Of a stretch of 64,000 bases of DNA, positions 35,802 through 46,086 are shown piece after piece. The number at the start of each line of letters is the position of its first letter. Positions within the stretch are counted from its first letter, which is position 1. The notes beneath the pieces were generated by a model. That model searched no databases and had not been told where the DNA came from. It saw only the letters and a list, made by a program, of their open reading frames with translations. This DNA comes from Pseudomonas putida. Lineage in GTDB: Bacteria > Pseudomonadota > Gammaproteobacteria > Pseudomonadales > Pseudomonadaceae. The position numbers were made by a program, and so were the translations under genes. The stretch spans positions 3,663,501 through 3,727,500 of the forward strand of contig CP047152.1 in assembly GCA_041879295.1 (NCBI GenBank), read 5' to 3'.

Positions 35802-37142
35802 ATGCCGACCTGCACGCTACACCCCCTGCCCTACCAGCCCGACCCTGCCGCCTATTTCGCCCACCTGCGCCAGGCACCCGGTGCGATCCTGCTCGACAGC
35901 GCCCGCCCCGGCGCCGAGCGCGGTCGTTTCGACCTGATAAGCGCTTGGCCGCTGCAACACCTGAAGGCGCAGCCCGATGAAGATGGCCGCGCCTTCCTCC
36001 AGCGCCTGCGCGCTGGCCTGGCACAACTGGGCCACGCCAACTTGCCCAACGGTGTAGAACTGCCCTTCGCCGGCGGCCTGATCGGCTACCTGAGCTACGA
36101 CTTCGGCCGCCGCCTGGAACACCTGCCAAGCCTGGCCGTGGACGACCTCGGCCTGCCTGACGCACAACTGGGGCTGTATGCCTGGGCACTGGTCAGTGAT
36201 CATCTGCTTGGCACCAGCCAGCTGGTGTTCCATCCGAGCCTGGCAGGTGACGAACGCGAACGCCTGATCAGCCTGTTCCAGAATACCAGCGCCACCACCG
36301 GCGACTTTCGGCTGCTCGCACCGATGGTCGGCGACCTGGAGCCCGAGCAGTACAAAACAGCGTTCGACCAGGTACAACGCTACATTCAGGCCGGTGACTG
36401 CTACCAGATCAACCTCACCCAACGCTTTCGCGCGCCCTGCCAAGGCGATCCATGGCGGGCTTACCAGGCCCTGCGCCAAGCCTGCCCGACACCCTTCTCC
36501 GGCTACCAGCAACTGGCCGACGGCAGTACCCTGCTGAGCTTTTCGCCCGAGCGCTTCATCCGCGTCAGCCAAGGCCAGGTGGAAACCCGGCCGATCAAAG
36601 GCACCCGCCCACGCGCCAGCGACCCGGCTGAAGACGAGCGTAATGCCCAAGAGCTGCTGCACAGCCCGAAGGACCGTTCGGAAAACCTGATGATCGTCGA
36701 CCTGCTGCGCAACGACCTGGGGCGCACGTGTGAGATCGGCTCAGTGAAGGTGCCGGAACTGTTCAGCCTGGAGAGTTACCCCAACGTGCACCATCTGGTC
36801 AGCAGCATCACCGGTCAGCTGGCCAGCGACAAGGATGCGCTGGACCTGATCGGTGACAGCTTCCCGGGCGGCTCGATCACCGGCGCACCGAAAATTCGCG
36901 CCATGCAGATCATCGACGAACTGGAACCATCGCGCCGCGCACTGTACTGCGGCTCGCTGCTGTATGTGGATGTACGCGGCGAGATGGACAGTTCGATCGC
37001 CATTCGCAGCTTGCTGATCAAAGATGGCCAGGTCAGTTGCTGGGGCGGCGGCGCGGTGGTAGCCGACTCGCAATGGCAGGCCGAGTATGAAGAGTCGATA
37101 GCCAAAGTGCGGGTGCTGATGCAGACCCTGCAGGGCTTGTGA
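35802..37142 (+). CDS. pabB: Aminodeoxychorismate synthase component I
   Basis: 446-aa chorismate-binding enzyme that aminates chorismate for p-aminobenzoate and folate synthesis. Family stretches: [57 protein letters not shown] and [21 protein letters not shown] (last one abbreviated). PIKGT (with Lys) marks the aminodeoxychorismate type over anthranilate synthase. No glutamine amidotransferase is adjacent; PabA/TrpG must be encoded elsewhere. Starts at the first ATG of the frame. Confidence 0.93.
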   Translation: MPTCTLHPLPYQPDPAAYFAHLRQAPGAILLDSARPGAERGRFDLISAWPLQHLKAQPDEDGRAFLQRLRAGLAQLGHANLPNGVELPFAGGLIGYLSYDFGRRLEHLPSLAVDDLGLPDAQLGLYAWALVSDHLLGTSQLVFHPSLAGDERERLISLFQNTSATTGDFRLLAPMVGDLEPEQYKTAFDQVQRYIQAGDCYQINLTQRFRAPCQGDPWRAYQALRQACPTPFSGYQQLADGSTLLSFSPERFIRVSQGQVETRPIKGTRPRASDPAEDERNAQELLHSPKDRSENLMIVDLLRNDLGRTCEIGSVKVPELFSLESYPNVHHLVSSITGQLASDKDALDLIGDSFPGGSITGAPKIRAMQIIDELEPSRRALYCGSLLYVDVRGEMDSSIAIRSLLIKDGQVSCWGGGAVVADSQWQAEYEESIAKVRVLMQTLQGL

Positions 37143-37221
37143 GCCCTTCCAGACCGCATTTTTTTGTTACCATCCCCCTACTACGAGCGCACAGCGCCAC
37201 AGCCAAGATGGAAACCGCCTG

Positions 37222-37956
37222 ATGAGCCAACCCTTCGACGTCGCCGCCCTCGCCGCGACCTATGCCAACAAGTCCCCGCAGGACATTCTCAAGCTTGCCT
37301 TCGAGCACTTCGGTGATGACTTGTGGATTTCCTTCAGCGGCGCCGAGGATGTGGTGCTGGTCGACATGGCCTGGAAGCTGAACAAGCAGGTAAAGGTATT
37401 CAGCCTCGACACTGGGCGCCTGCACCCGGAGACCTACCGGTTCATCGACCAGGTACGCGAACAGTACAACCTGCCGATCGAGATCCTAAGCCCAGACCGC
37501 GCCAAGCTCGACCCTTTCGTCAAGGAAAAGGGCCTGTTCAGCTTCTACAAGGACGGCCATGGTGAGTGCTGCGGCATTCGCAAGATCGAGCCACTGCGAC
37601 GCAAGCTGGCCACCGTCAGCGCCTGGGCCACCGGCCAGCGCCGCGACCAAAGCCCGGGCACCCGCAGCCAGGTGGCGGCACTGGAGATCGACAGCGCCTT
37701 CTCCACGCCTGAGCGCACGCTGTACAAGTTCAACCCGCTGGCACAGATGAGCAGTGAAGAGGTATGGGGTTATATCCGCATGCTCGAGCTACCGTACAAC
37801 AGCCTGCACGAGCGCGGTTTCATCAGCATTGGCTGCGAGCCGTGCACCCGCCCGGTGCTGCCGAACCAGCATGAGCGTGAAGGCCGCTGGTGGTGGGAGG
37901 AGTCGACGCAGAAGGAATGCGGGTTGCATGCGGGCAACCTGATCAGCAAGGCTTGA
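37222..37956 (+). CDS. cysH: Adenylylsulfate (APS) reductase
   Basis: 244-aa reductase of assimilatory sulfate reduction. P-loop-like [15 protein letters not shown] at ~34-48, a CC pair in [14 protein letters not shown] and a CxxC in [10 protein letters not shown] are the four cysteines of the 4Fe-4S type, so the substrate is APS rather than PAPS. The C-terminal catalytic Cys is in KECGLH. cysB, the regulator of cysteine biosynthesis, lies convergent 170 bases downstream. Confidence 0.95.
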   Translation: MSQPFDVAALAATYANKSPQDILKLAFEHFGDDLWISFSGAEDVVLVDMAWKLNKQVKVFSLDTGRLHPETYRFIDQVREQYNLPIEILSPDRAKLDPFVKEKGLFSFYKDGHGECCGIRKIEPLRRKLATVSAWATGQRRDQSPGTRSQVAALEIDSAFSTPERTLYKFNPLAQMSSEEVWGYIRMLELPYNSLHERGFISIGCEPCTRPVLPNQHEREGRWWWEESTQKECGLHAGNLISKA

Positions 37957-37971
37957 GCTAGTCCTGGCGGT

Positions 37972-38058
37972 CTGTAGGAGCGGGTTTACCCGCGAAGAAG
38001 ACACCGCGGTGGATGGCAGGGGCTTCGCCCGTATTCGCGGGCAAGCCCGCTCCCACAG
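37972..38058. repeat. Pair of inverted REP elements between cysH and cysB
   Basis: Facing REP copies GTAGGAGCGGGTTTACCCGC (left) and its complement-type TTCGCGGGCAAGCCCGCTCC (right), between convergent genes. Confidence 0.85.
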
Positions 38059-38124
38059 AGATCGCGCCAGCTTTTAGAAATTGAGGTAGGCAGTTACTCC
38101 CAAAGCGGCCCCATCATTCCCGAA

Positions 38125-39159
<1,035 letters not shown>

Positions 39160-39227
39160 TTAGTGGTTTCTGAAATAAATCTAGAACTATTTTGTTACAT
39201 GCCCACGGAAACGGCCTACACCTATCT

Positions 39228-39725
39228 TCATGCCTTCCTACGCCCTAGATGCTGCGCCAAGGGCACCATGTACACGGGCACCGGCGACAGCTGCAGCAGC
39301 CGCACCGCCGTGCGCCCCAGCGGTACATCCACCCCGGCACCCGCACTGTGGCTACCGAATATCAACAGGTCGACACTTAGCCGCTGGGCCTGGTCGAGAA
39401 TCACCTGTGCCGGGTCACCCTGCCGCACCCGCACGGCCTTGATCACCGCCAGGTCAGCCTCTTCGCCCAACTCGTCACGAAAGTTTTCCAGCACACGCTG
39501 CTCTATGTTCGCCATCACGGTATTCACCCCCTGGCTGTGCAACTGGTCGAGCGTCTGCTCATCGAGGTAACTTTGCAGGAGGGATTCGGCGAACTGGCCC
39601 ATCGGCTCTACCGCGTGTATTACATACAACTCGGCACTGAACGTGCGCGCCAGGGCCAGCGCGTGTTGCATCACGAAAGGGGCGTAGACACCGAGGTCGG
39701 TGGCGTACAGCATGGAGCGGATCAT
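39228..39725 (-). CDS. Universal stress protein (UspA family)
   Basis: 165 aa from the ATG at 39725, set by GAGGAGG 5 bases upstream. The UspA fold shows in IRSMLYATDLGVYAPFVMQHALALA, VDLLIFGSHSAGAG and the nucleotide-loop-like GRTAVRLLQLSPVPVYMVP (each shortened). G-2x-G-9x-G(S/T) is partly present, so ATP binding is possible but not certain. Stands alone between cysB and panE-like genes. Confidence 0.87.
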   Translation of the reverse strand: MIRSMLYATDLGVYAPFVMQHALALARTFSAELYVIHAVEPMGQFAESLLQSYLDEQTLDQLHSQGVNTVMANIEQRVLENFRDELGEEADLAVIKAVRVRQGDPAQVILDQAQRLSVDLLIFGSHSAGAGVDVPLGRTAVRLLQLSPVPVYMVPLAQHLGRRKA

Positions 39726-39849
39726 TCGACCTCCTCGACTGCCGCAGCGGCAGAGCAAGCTTCAGCTTAGCAGCGTGCCGGACGCTCGCTTTGCCGTCCG
39801 GCGCGCTGCTGCCGTGGGCTGCAGGGCCCCGCCGAAGCCTCCACCACCT

Positions 39850-40797
39850 TCAGGCAGGCCGGTTGCTGCGGTCTATGAAACTCAGCGCCTGGCACAGCAT
39901 CTCAACGCGCGGCAGGCTGCAGCCTGCCGCCCGTGCGCGTGCCAGCGGCTCGGCATAGATGGCCCCCAGCTCCAACGGGCGTTTGTGGGTGTGGTCGTGA
40001 TACATGCTCGGCCAGTAGTCGGGCATGCGCTCAGTCACCTGGAACAAGTGCTCGGCATAGCCCTCGGGCAGCACATGGCCACAAGCTGCCGCGCCCTGCA
40101 CCACCTCGGCCATCAAGGCCTGTATCAACGCGCGGGTATTGCTGTCGGCCATCAGTGGTGTGGTGCTGGCCCCCAGCAGCACCGACAGCCCGTTGTAAGG
40201 CACGTTCCACACCAGCTTCTGCCAGCGCGCCAAGGCCAGGTTCGGCATGGCCTGCGAGTCGATCCCCGCCGCCCGGAACAACCCAGCGCCCTCATTCACC
40301 AGCGCGACCCCGCAATCGCTGGCCGGCCCGCTGTGATACCCCAGATTGACCGCACCCAAAGCCTGGTGACGGATGACACCTGGTGCCTCGCGGTTGACGC
40401 AGATGAAGCACAGGCCGCCGAGCAGGTGCATGTCGCTACGCAAGGCTGGACGCAACTGCTCCTCTACCCCCAGGCCGTTCTGCAACAGCACCACCTTGGC
40501 GCCGGGCGCAGCGGCCTGGACGATCAACGGTGCCAACTGCTCGTTGCTGGTGGCCTTGGCCCCGATCAGGAGCCAGTCACAGGGCGGCATGTCGGCGGCA
40601 CTGGCATAAGCCGGCACCCTCATCTGCAGTGCGCCATGCACGGCACTGTCCAGGCTCAGCCCTTGTTCACAAACGGCCTGATACTCGCTGCGCAGCAGAA
40701 AATGCACATCGAAACCGGCCCGGGCCAGCATCAACCCATAAAAGCCACCGATGGCGCCACTGCCGATGATGCCGATGCGAGGGGTGTGCGAATGCAT
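39850..40797 (-). CDS. 2-dehydropantoate 2-reductase family protein
   Basis: 315 aa from the ATG at 40797, with GGAGA 7 bases upstream; the frame opens earlier (40917) without a signal. Rossmann nucleotide loop IGSGAIGG (residues 11-18), the catalytic-region WQKLVWNVPYNGLS with its Lys and Asn, and C-terminal helical domain with SMYHDHTHKRPLELGAI. Similar to PanE of pantothenate synthesis, but pseudomonads hold several paralogues, so the true substrate is uncertain and no symbol is given. Divergent from the DAHP synthase gene. Confidence 0.85.
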   Translation of the reverse strand: MHSHTPRIGIIGSGAIGGFYGLMLARAGFDVHFLLRSEYQAVCEQGLSLDSAVHGALQMRVPAYASAADMPPCDWLLIGAKATSNEQLAPLIVQAAAPGAKVVLLQNGLGVEEQLRPALRSDMHLLGGLCFICVNREAPGVIRHQALGAVNLGYHSGPASDCGVALVNEGAGLFRAAGIDSQAMPNLALARWQKLVWNVPYNGLSVLLGASTTPLMADSNTRALIQALMAEVVQGAAACGHVLPEGYAEHLFQVTERMPDYWPSMYHDHTHKRPLELGAIYAEPLARARAAGCSLPRVEMLCQALSFIDRSNRPA

Positions 40798-41028
40798 GCC
40801 AATCTCCAGGTATATAGTCAGCTCTCTTTTTACACAGGTTACGTAGCGCTGGGCAGTCCATTCCCGCGCAACACCCTTGCTCAGGTAAAAACCCCACAAT
40901 GACTGGGCTAAGCCCATTGTCGTGCCATCTGTAACGCGCTAAGGTTCGGCTCCCCGCTGCGATTATTCTTGCTGCTGGGCCGCACGGGGATAGTTGGCGG
41001 CCGGCACCGTGACCTGACGAGTAACACG

Positions 41029-42105
41029 ATGGCTGATTTACCGATCGATGACTTGAACGTTGCCTCCAACGAGACCCTGATCACCCCTGATCAGCTCAAG
41101 AAGGAAATCCCCCTCAGCGCCAAGGCCCTGCAGACCGTGACTGCCGGCCGTGAAGTGGTGCGCAATATTCTCGACGGCAAGGACCATCGCCTGTTTGTCG
41201 TGATCGGCCCTTGCTCCATCCACGACATCAAGGCTGCCCACGAATACGCCGAGCGCCTGAAAGTGCTGGCCGAAGAAGTGTCCGATACGCTGTACCTGGT
41301 CATGCGCGTGTACTTCGAAAAACCGCGTACCACCGTCGGCTGGAAAGGCCTGATCAACGACCCGTACCTGGATGACTCGTTCAAGATCCAGGACGGCCTG
41401 CACATCGGCCGCAAGCTGCTGCTGGACCTGGCCGAAATGGGCCTGCCGACCGCCACCGAAGCGCTCGACCCGATTTCCCCGCAGTACCTGCAAGACCTGA
41501 TCAGCTGGTCGGCCATCGGCGCCCGCACCACCGAATCGCAAACACACCGCGAGATGGCATCGGGCCTGTCCTCGGCGGTGGGTTTCAAAAACGGCACCGA
41601 CGGCGGCTTGACCGTTGCCATCAATGCCCTGCAGTCGGTGTCCAAGCCGCACCGCTTCCTGGGCATCAACCAGGAAGGCGGCGTGTCGATCGTCACCACC
41701 AAGGGCAACCCATACGGCCACGTGGTACTGCGCGGCGGCAATGGCAAGCCGAACTACGACTCGGTCAGCGTCGCCCTGTGCGAACAGGACCTGGCCAAGG
41801 CCAAGATCAAGGCCAACATCATGGTCGACTGCAGCCATGCCAACTCCAACAAGGACCCGGCCTTGCAACCGCTGGTGATGGAGAACGTCGCCAACCAGAT
41901 CCTCGAAGGCAACCAGTCGATCATCGGCCTGATGGTCGAAAGCCACCTGAACTGGGGTTGCCAGTCGATTCCGAAAAACCTCGACGAGTTGCAGTACGGG
42001 GTGTCGATCACGGACGCCTGCATCGACTGGGCGGCTACCGAGAAAACCCTGCGCAGCATGCATGCCAAGCTCAAGGATGTGCTGCCGAAGCGTAAGCGCA
42101 GCTAA
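41029..42105 (+). CDS. aroF: DAHP synthase (class I)
   Basis: 358-aa 3-deoxy-7-phosphoheptulonate synthase, first step of the shikimate pathway, joining phosphoenolpyruvate and erythrose 4-phosphate. ATG at 41029 gives MADLPIDDLNVAS; the frame extends to 40969 without a start signal. Class I stretches: IGPCSIHDIKAAHEYAERL, RVYFEKPRTTVGWKGLINDP, ARTTESQTHREMASGLSSAV (shortened) and MVDCSHANSNKD with the metal ligands. Which amino acid inhibits it cannot be told. A strong terminator follows. Confidence 0.93.
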   Translation: MADLPIDDLNVASNETLITPDQLKKEIPLSAKALQTVTAGREVVRNILDGKDHRLFVVIGPCSIHDIKAAHEYAERLKVLAEEVSDTLYLVMRVYFEKPRTTVGWKGLINDPYLDDSFKIQDGLHIGRKLLLDLAEMGLPTATEALDPISPQYLQDLISWSAIGARTTESQTHREMASGLSSAVGFKNGTDGGLTVAINALQSVSKPHRFLGINQEGGVSIVTTKGNPYGHVVLRGGNGKPNYDSVSVALCEQDLAKAKIKANIMVDCSHANSNKDPALQPLVMENVANQILEGNQSIIGLMVESHLNWGCQSIPKNLDELQYGVSITDACIDWAATEKTLRSMHAKLKDVLPKRKRS

Positions 42106-42120
42106 ATATTGCGCGAACAA

Positions 42121-42147
42121 AAACGCCGGGCATTGCCCGGCGTTTTT
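42121..42147 (+). terminator. Intrinsic terminator of aroF
   Basis: Perfect 11-bp stem (AAACGCCGGGC / GCCCGGCGTTT) with a 2-base tip and T run, 15 bases after the aroF stop. As the convergent acetyltransferase gene ends at 42175, it may serve both strands (A run on the other side). Confidence 0.9.
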
Positions 42148-42174
42148 TGTTGTGCCTGGCGCCCAGTCGTCAGC

Positions 42175-42456
42175 TCAAGCCTTGCTCGAATGCCGCTGTT
42201 GGCGCTCCATGTAACGCTCCACATACGAGCAAGACGGGATCACCGTGTAACCCATCTGCTCGGCGTACTCCAGGGCGCGCTCGGTCAGCGCGGCAGCAAT
42301 CCCGCGGCCGCGCAGGGCGTTGGGCACGAAGGTGCGATAGATGTCCAGCGTCTGCTTGCCCAGATCCATGTACGTCAGATAGGCACGATGACCGTCCACG
42401 TTGGTCTCGAACTGATGACCGGCCTGGTCATGGTGGATGGTCAGCGCTTCGCTCAT
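42175..42456 (-). CDS. Small GNAT-like acetyltransferase (YjdJ/NATD1 type)
   Basis: 93 aa from the ATG at 42456 with GAGGAG 7 bases upstream. Matches the small NATD1/YjdJ class: AYLTYMDLGKQTLDIYRTFVPNALRGRGIAAALTERAL (pieces) with the acetyl-CoA loop RGRGIAAAL, and the terminal motif VIPSCSYVERYMER. Substrate unknown. Faces aroF. Confidence 0.88.
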   Translation of the reverse strand: MSEALTIHHDQAGHQFETNVDGHRAYLTYMDLGKQTLDIYRTFVPNALRGRGIAAALTERALEYAEQMGYTVIPSCSYVERYMERQQRHSSKA

Positions 42457-42964
42457 CACTACTCCTCGCAGGTCTTCTCGGCAGACCCTTACCTTAACCG
42501 ATGGTGGTTTATCCGGCACAGAATCCTCTACGCCACCTGTTTCCGCTTCGACCATTGGACGATTGTAATCGCCTGGATCCTCTGACGCTCACAAGATAGT
42601 AGGCACCGCAAGCGGGATTGCTCAAGGTGGTGGCGGTTAAAAATGATCAAAACGCCGCCCGGCGTGACTTTCCCAAGCCAGCCCAACAGCCACCGGATGC
42701 TCTAGCGCTTAAGACGCTGATCGACAGTTAAAGTCACCCTTAGTTCAACAAAAAAGTTCCTGCACTACAACCGCTTGCGAAGCCTGCACATTTTTTTCAC
42801 AGACACGTCGCAAATCTTGTCGGCGCGGGGTCAAGCAACATTTTTTTTGCAGTTCTTGCGCTCTGTCAGTTTACTTACTACAAGTAATGGGTACTATGTA
42901 CGCCGGCCAGTTTCTCTTTCCTGAGAGATGGCTCTTTAATAGAAAGTCCTTGAAGGGGAACACG
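42457..42964. other. 508-base intergenic region upstream of oprI
   Basis: AT-rich by local standards, with several A/T runs; I find no supported protein gene. The last ~120 bases must hold the strong oprI promoter: TTGCAG (42857) with TTTACT 17 bases on, or TTTACT with TACTAT near 42895, are candidates. A GC stem with T run on the minus strand lies at 42650-42665 and could end an unlisted leftward RNA. Confidence 0.6.
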
Positions 42965-43216
42965 ATGAACAACGTTCTGAAATTCTCTGCTCTGGCTCTG
43001 GCCGCAGTTCTGGCTACCGGTTGCAGCAGCGTATCCAAAGAAACCGAAGCTCGTCTGACTGCGACTGAAGACGCAGCAGCTCGCGCTCAAGCTCGTGCTG
43101 ACGAAGCCTACCGTAAGGCTGACGACGCAATGGCAGCCGCTCAGAAGGCTCAGCAGACCGCTGACGAAGCCAACGAGCGCGCTCTGCGTATGCTGGACAA
43201 AGCCAGCCGCAAGTAA
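42965..43216 (+). CDS. oprI: Major outer membrane lipoprotein OprI
   Basis: 83-aa Lpp-type lipoprotein that links the outer membrane to peptidoglycan. Lipobox LATGC with Cys20 as the lipidated residue, then a 63-residue alanine-rich coiled coil with heptads ([25 protein letters not shown], shortened) and the C-terminal Lys83 that can be joined to peptidoglycan. Preferred-codon use (GCT, CGT, GAA) fits very high expression. AAGGGG precedes the ATG by 6 bases. Strong terminator follows. Confidence 0.98.
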   Translation: MNNVLKFSALALAAVLATGCSSVSKETEARLTATEDAAARAQARADEAYRKADDAMAAAQKAQQTADEANERALRMLDKASRK

Positions 43217-43238
43217 TAATCCTCACGGATTGTTAAGA

Positions 43239-43269
43239 AGCCGACCCACTTGTGGGTCGGCTTTTTTAT
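43239..43269 (+). terminator. Intrinsic terminator of oprI
   Basis: Stem AAGCCGACCCAC / GTGGGTCGGCTT with a 2- to 3-base tip, then TTTTT, 22 bases after the stop. Confidence 0.9.
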
Positions 43270-43343
43270 TGCCTTTGAAACCGAAAATGCGGCCAGCAGG
43301 TACGAAAAGGCCTGCACTAAGGCAGGCCTGGGTCGAATTTACC

Positions 43344-44321
43344 TTACTGCAGTTCGGGCGGAATGCTCGTAACCATCGGTGCGCCGCCCTGGTTTTCCAC
43401 CGGCACGGCAATTTCTACCGGCATACCATCTTCTGCGGCCACCACGTCACGCACCATGTCCCAGTTCATGCGTAGGTTATTGGCCAGGTCTTCGCGCTTG
43501 AGCAAGGTATTGATAACGGCGGTGTGTTTGTCGACAACTGACGGGTTACCCTGGTCATCCAGCGGCGTGTGTGCCTCAAGATAGACCTTGCCGCCACTGA
43601 TACCGAACTTGTAAGGCTCGTTGATGATGCGCACCGGAGTCCCCACCGGCACCATCTTCGACAGTTCAAGCACGTTATTGTTGAACATGCGGAAGCAGCC
43701 GTGACTGGTGCGCATGCCAATGCCGAACTTCTTGTTCGAACCATGGATCAGGTAGCCTGGCACGCCCAAGGTGAACTTGAACGGCCCCAGCGGGTTGTCC
43801 GGGCCAGCCGGCACCACAGTCGGCAGGATGTCACCGTCCGCTGCGTGCTCTTTGCGAATCGAAGCGGGCGGCGTCCAGGTCGGGTTCGGCGTCTTGGCGG
43901 TGATCTTGGTGTTGGCAATCGGCGACCCCCACCCCTCGCGACCAATCCCCAGCGGGAAGGTGTACACCACGCTCTGCCCCTTAGGGAAGTAGTACAAACG
44001 GTACTCGGCCAGATTGATGACGATGCCTTCGCGCGGGCCCGGCGGCAGGACGAAACGGGTCGGCAGGATGATCTCGGTGCCAGCGCCCGGCAGCCAAGGG
44101 TCTACGCCCGGGTTGGCGGCGATCATTTCCAGGTAGCCGAGGTCGTTTGCGGTGCCGATATCGGCGAACGTGTCCTCGTACTTTGCCTTGATCACATGCA
44201 CCTGGCCGACGATGTCTTCACCGGGCGGTGGCAGTGGCAGCTCCAGCGCAGCAGCGGGGCCCGCTACCAACAGGGCGGCCAGGGACAGGCTACGGGTGAC
44301 TGCAGGAAAGCGCGGCAACAT
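43344..44321 (-). CDS. L,D-transpeptidase (YkuD family)
   Basis: 325 aa, exported. Signal peptide 1-25 (LSLAALLVAGPAAA), a LysM-like domain (~38-90) and the YkuD catalytic domain (~97-235) with His193 (IHGS), His207 and catalytic Cys209 in TSHGCFRM. Resembles ErfK/YbiS/YcfS enzymes, which attach the major lipoprotein to peptidoglycan. The adjacent, convergent oprI codes for exactly that substrate type, so OprI anchoring is an attractive inference. A C-terminal ~80-residue extension follows the catalytic domain. Confidence 0.92.
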   Translation of the reverse strand: MLPRFPAVTRSLSLAALLVAGPAAALELPLPPPGEDIVGQVHVIKAKYEDTFADIGTANDLGYLEMIAANPGVDPWLPGAGTEIILPTRFVLPPGPREGIVINLAEYRLYYFPKGQSVVYTFPLGIGREGWGSPIANTKITAKTPNPTWTPPASIRKEHAADGDILPTVVPAGPDNPLGPFKFTLGVPGYLIHGSNKKFGIGMRTSHGCFRMFNNNVLELSKMVPVGTPVRIINEPYKFGISGGKVYLEAHTPLDDQGNPSVVDKHTAVINTLLKREDLANNLRMNWDMVRDVVAAEDGMPVEIAVPVENQGGAPMVTSIPPELQ

Positions 44322-44434
44322 CCGGTAAATCCTTCGAAAGGTGGGTCAAGAGAATCGATTGTACACCCGCGCCGATGCAAGCGGGAGGCATTGGCACGTT
44401 GCAAACGTTTCAGATGATGAAAGGCGCCTGTCGT

Positions 44435-44725
44435 TCAGCTGCCGTGCAGCTCTGGCCACACCGGGCGCATGCCACGTCGCTGGGCATCGAGGATGGCACG
44501 ACACAGCTCACACAGGCGGCCATCGCGATAGATCGATCGCGACACCCCCGACCAACGTGGCTGGGCTGGCAGCAGGCCGCCGCACAAGGTACGGTCGACC
44601 GGCACGCCCAACTCAAGCTGGCGGGCCACGAGGTGGACGCGGATTTCCTGGCAGGCGAACAAGTCGAGCTGTTCGTCGGGCTCGATCAGTTGATAGGCAT
44701 ACAGGGACCAGGCAGGGCGCGGCAT
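44435..44725 (-). CDS. Hypothetical protein with C-terminal CxxC
   Basis: 96 aa from the ATG at 44725; an upstream ATG at 44755 is also in frame and no good ribosome site decides. I do not recognise the family. It has a short N-terminal aromatic stretch (WSLYAYQLIEPDEQLDLF), one Cys in LFACQEI and a CELC pair near the end (DGRLCELCRAIL), which could bind metal. Codon pattern is like its neighbours and the gene sits between an L,D-transpeptidase and tesA on the same strand. Confidence 0.6.
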   Translation of the reverse strand: MPRPAWSLYAYQLIEPDEQLDLFACQEIRVHLVARQLELGVPVDRTLCGGLLPAQPRWSGVSRSIYRDGRLCELCRAILDAQRRGMRPVWPELHGS

Positions 44726-44783
44726 TTGGAGCACTCGAAACGGGGGGCGCAACATTAGCCGAAAGGCGCCCCCGTTTAAAGCT

Positions 44784-45389
44784 TCACAGCAAGGGTTTTA
44801 TCGCTGGCCAGGCATTTTCCAGCAGGCGCTGCTGGGCACCCTGGGCCGGATGGATGCCATCAGCCTGCATCAGCTCGGGTACACCCCCTACCCCTTCGAG
44901 GAAAAACGGCACCAAAGGAACCTGTTTGTCCGCTGCCAGCTGTTCATACACCTTGGCAAAGGCAGTGGTGTAACGCACACCATAATTGGGCGGCAGGCGC
45001 ATGCCCAATAGCAGCACCTTGGCCCCTGCCTGACGCGAGCGCTCGATCATCGAGGCAAGATTTTGTTGCAATTGAGCAGGTGACTGCCCGCGCAGGCCAT
45101 CGTTGCCGCCCAGCTCCAACACCACCAGGCTCGGTTTATGTGCTGCAAGCAGCGCCGGCAGCCGCGCCTGGCCGCCTGCGCTGGTGTCGCCACTGATCGA
45201 AGCATTGACCACTTTGTCGTCAAAACCTTCGTCCCTGAGGCGGGCCTGCAAGAGAGACACCCAGCCCTGGCGGCTATCCAGGCCAAAACCGGCGCTGATA
45301 CTATCGCCAACAACCAGCAGTGTTCCTGCCGCTGCGCTCTGGGCCAGGCAATACAGGGCCAGACCGGCACTCAACCACCACACTCGCAT
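44784..45389 (-). CDS. tesA: Multifunctional acyl-CoA thioesterase/arylesterase
   Basis: 201-aa SGNH/GDSL hydrolase, the length of P. aeruginosa TesA. Signal peptide 1-21 then nucleophile Ser30 in VVGDSISAGFGLD, Gly in SISGDTSAGG, Asn in LELGGNDGLRG and the Asp-x-x-His of ADGIHP. Periplasmic. ATG at 45389; an ATG at 45401 in frame is also possible and overlaps the divergent ABC gene. TesA and YbbAP-type exporters are commonly divergent neighbours in gamma-proteobacteria. Confidence 0.93.
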   Translation of the reverse strand: MRVWWLSAGLALYCLAQSAAAGTLLVVGDSISAGFGLDSRQGWVSLLQARLRDEGFDDKVVNASISGDTSAGGQARLPALLAAHKPSLVVLELGGNDGLRGQSPAQLQQNLASMIERSRQAGAKVLLLGMRLPPNYGVRYTTAFAKVYEQLAADKQVPLVPFFLEGVGGVPELMQADGIHPAQGAQQRLLENAWPAIKPLL

Positions 45390-45399
45390 CGGATTCTCC

Positions 45400-46086
45400 A
45401 TGAGCCCCAGCATTCTCGTTGCGCAGAACCTTAGCAAAGTGGTCCCCAGCGCGGAAGGAGACCTTACCATCCTCCACGCACTGTCTCTCGACCTGGCCCA
45501 AGGCGACAGCCTGGCCATCGTCGGCGCCTCCGGCTCTGGCAAGTCGACCCTGCTCGGCTTGCTCGCCGGCCTCGACCGCCCCAGCGCTGGCAAAGTCATG
45601 CTCGCCGGCCACGATCTGGGGCCACTGGATGAAGACCAACGCGCCCGTGTGCGCGCCGAACATGTGGGCTTCGTGTTCCAGTCGTTCCAGCTGCTCGACA
45701 GCCTCAATGCCCTGGAAAATGTCATGCTGCCGCTGGAGCTGGACGGCCGCCGCGACGCCCGCGAACAGGCTCGTACCTTGCTGGAACGGGTCGGCCTGGG
45801 CAAGCGCCTGAGCCACACACCCCGGCAGCTGTCGGGCGGCGAGCAGCAGCGCGTGGCAATTGCCCGCGCCTTCGCCGCGCAGCCTGCGGTGCTGTTCGCC
45901 GATGAGCCCACCGGCAACCTCGACAGCCACACCGGCGAGCGCATCAGCGACTTGTTGTTCGAGCTGAACAAGGAGCGCGGCACTACCTTGGTGCTGGTCA
46001 CCCATGACGAACGCCTGGCCCGCCGCTGCCGGCGCCAGATCCGCCTGGACGCGGGCCGCCTCGTGGCGCCGATGGAGGCCCGGTGA
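45400..46086 (+). CDS. ABC transporter ATP-binding protein (YbbA-like)
   Basis: 228-aa ATPase of the LolD/MacB-type subfamily. Walker A GASGSGKST (42-50), signature LSGGEQQRVAIARA, Walker B AVLFADEPTGNLD and the H-loop VTHDERLA. Its stop overlaps the permease start by 4 bases. Divergent from tesA by 10 bases, so both promoters overlap the coding starts. Substrate of this transporter class is not established. Confidence 0.93.
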   Translation: MSPSILVAQNLSKVVPSAEGDLTILHALSLDLAQGDSLAIVGASGSGKSTLLGLLAGLDRPSAGKVMLAGHDLGPLDEDQRARVRAEHVGFVFQSFQLLDSLNALENVMLPLELDGRRDAREQARTLLERVGLGKRLSHTPRQLSGGEQQRVAIARAFAAQPAVLFADEPTGNLDSHTGERISDLLFELNKERGTTLVLVTHDERLARRCRRQIRLDAGRLVAPMEAR

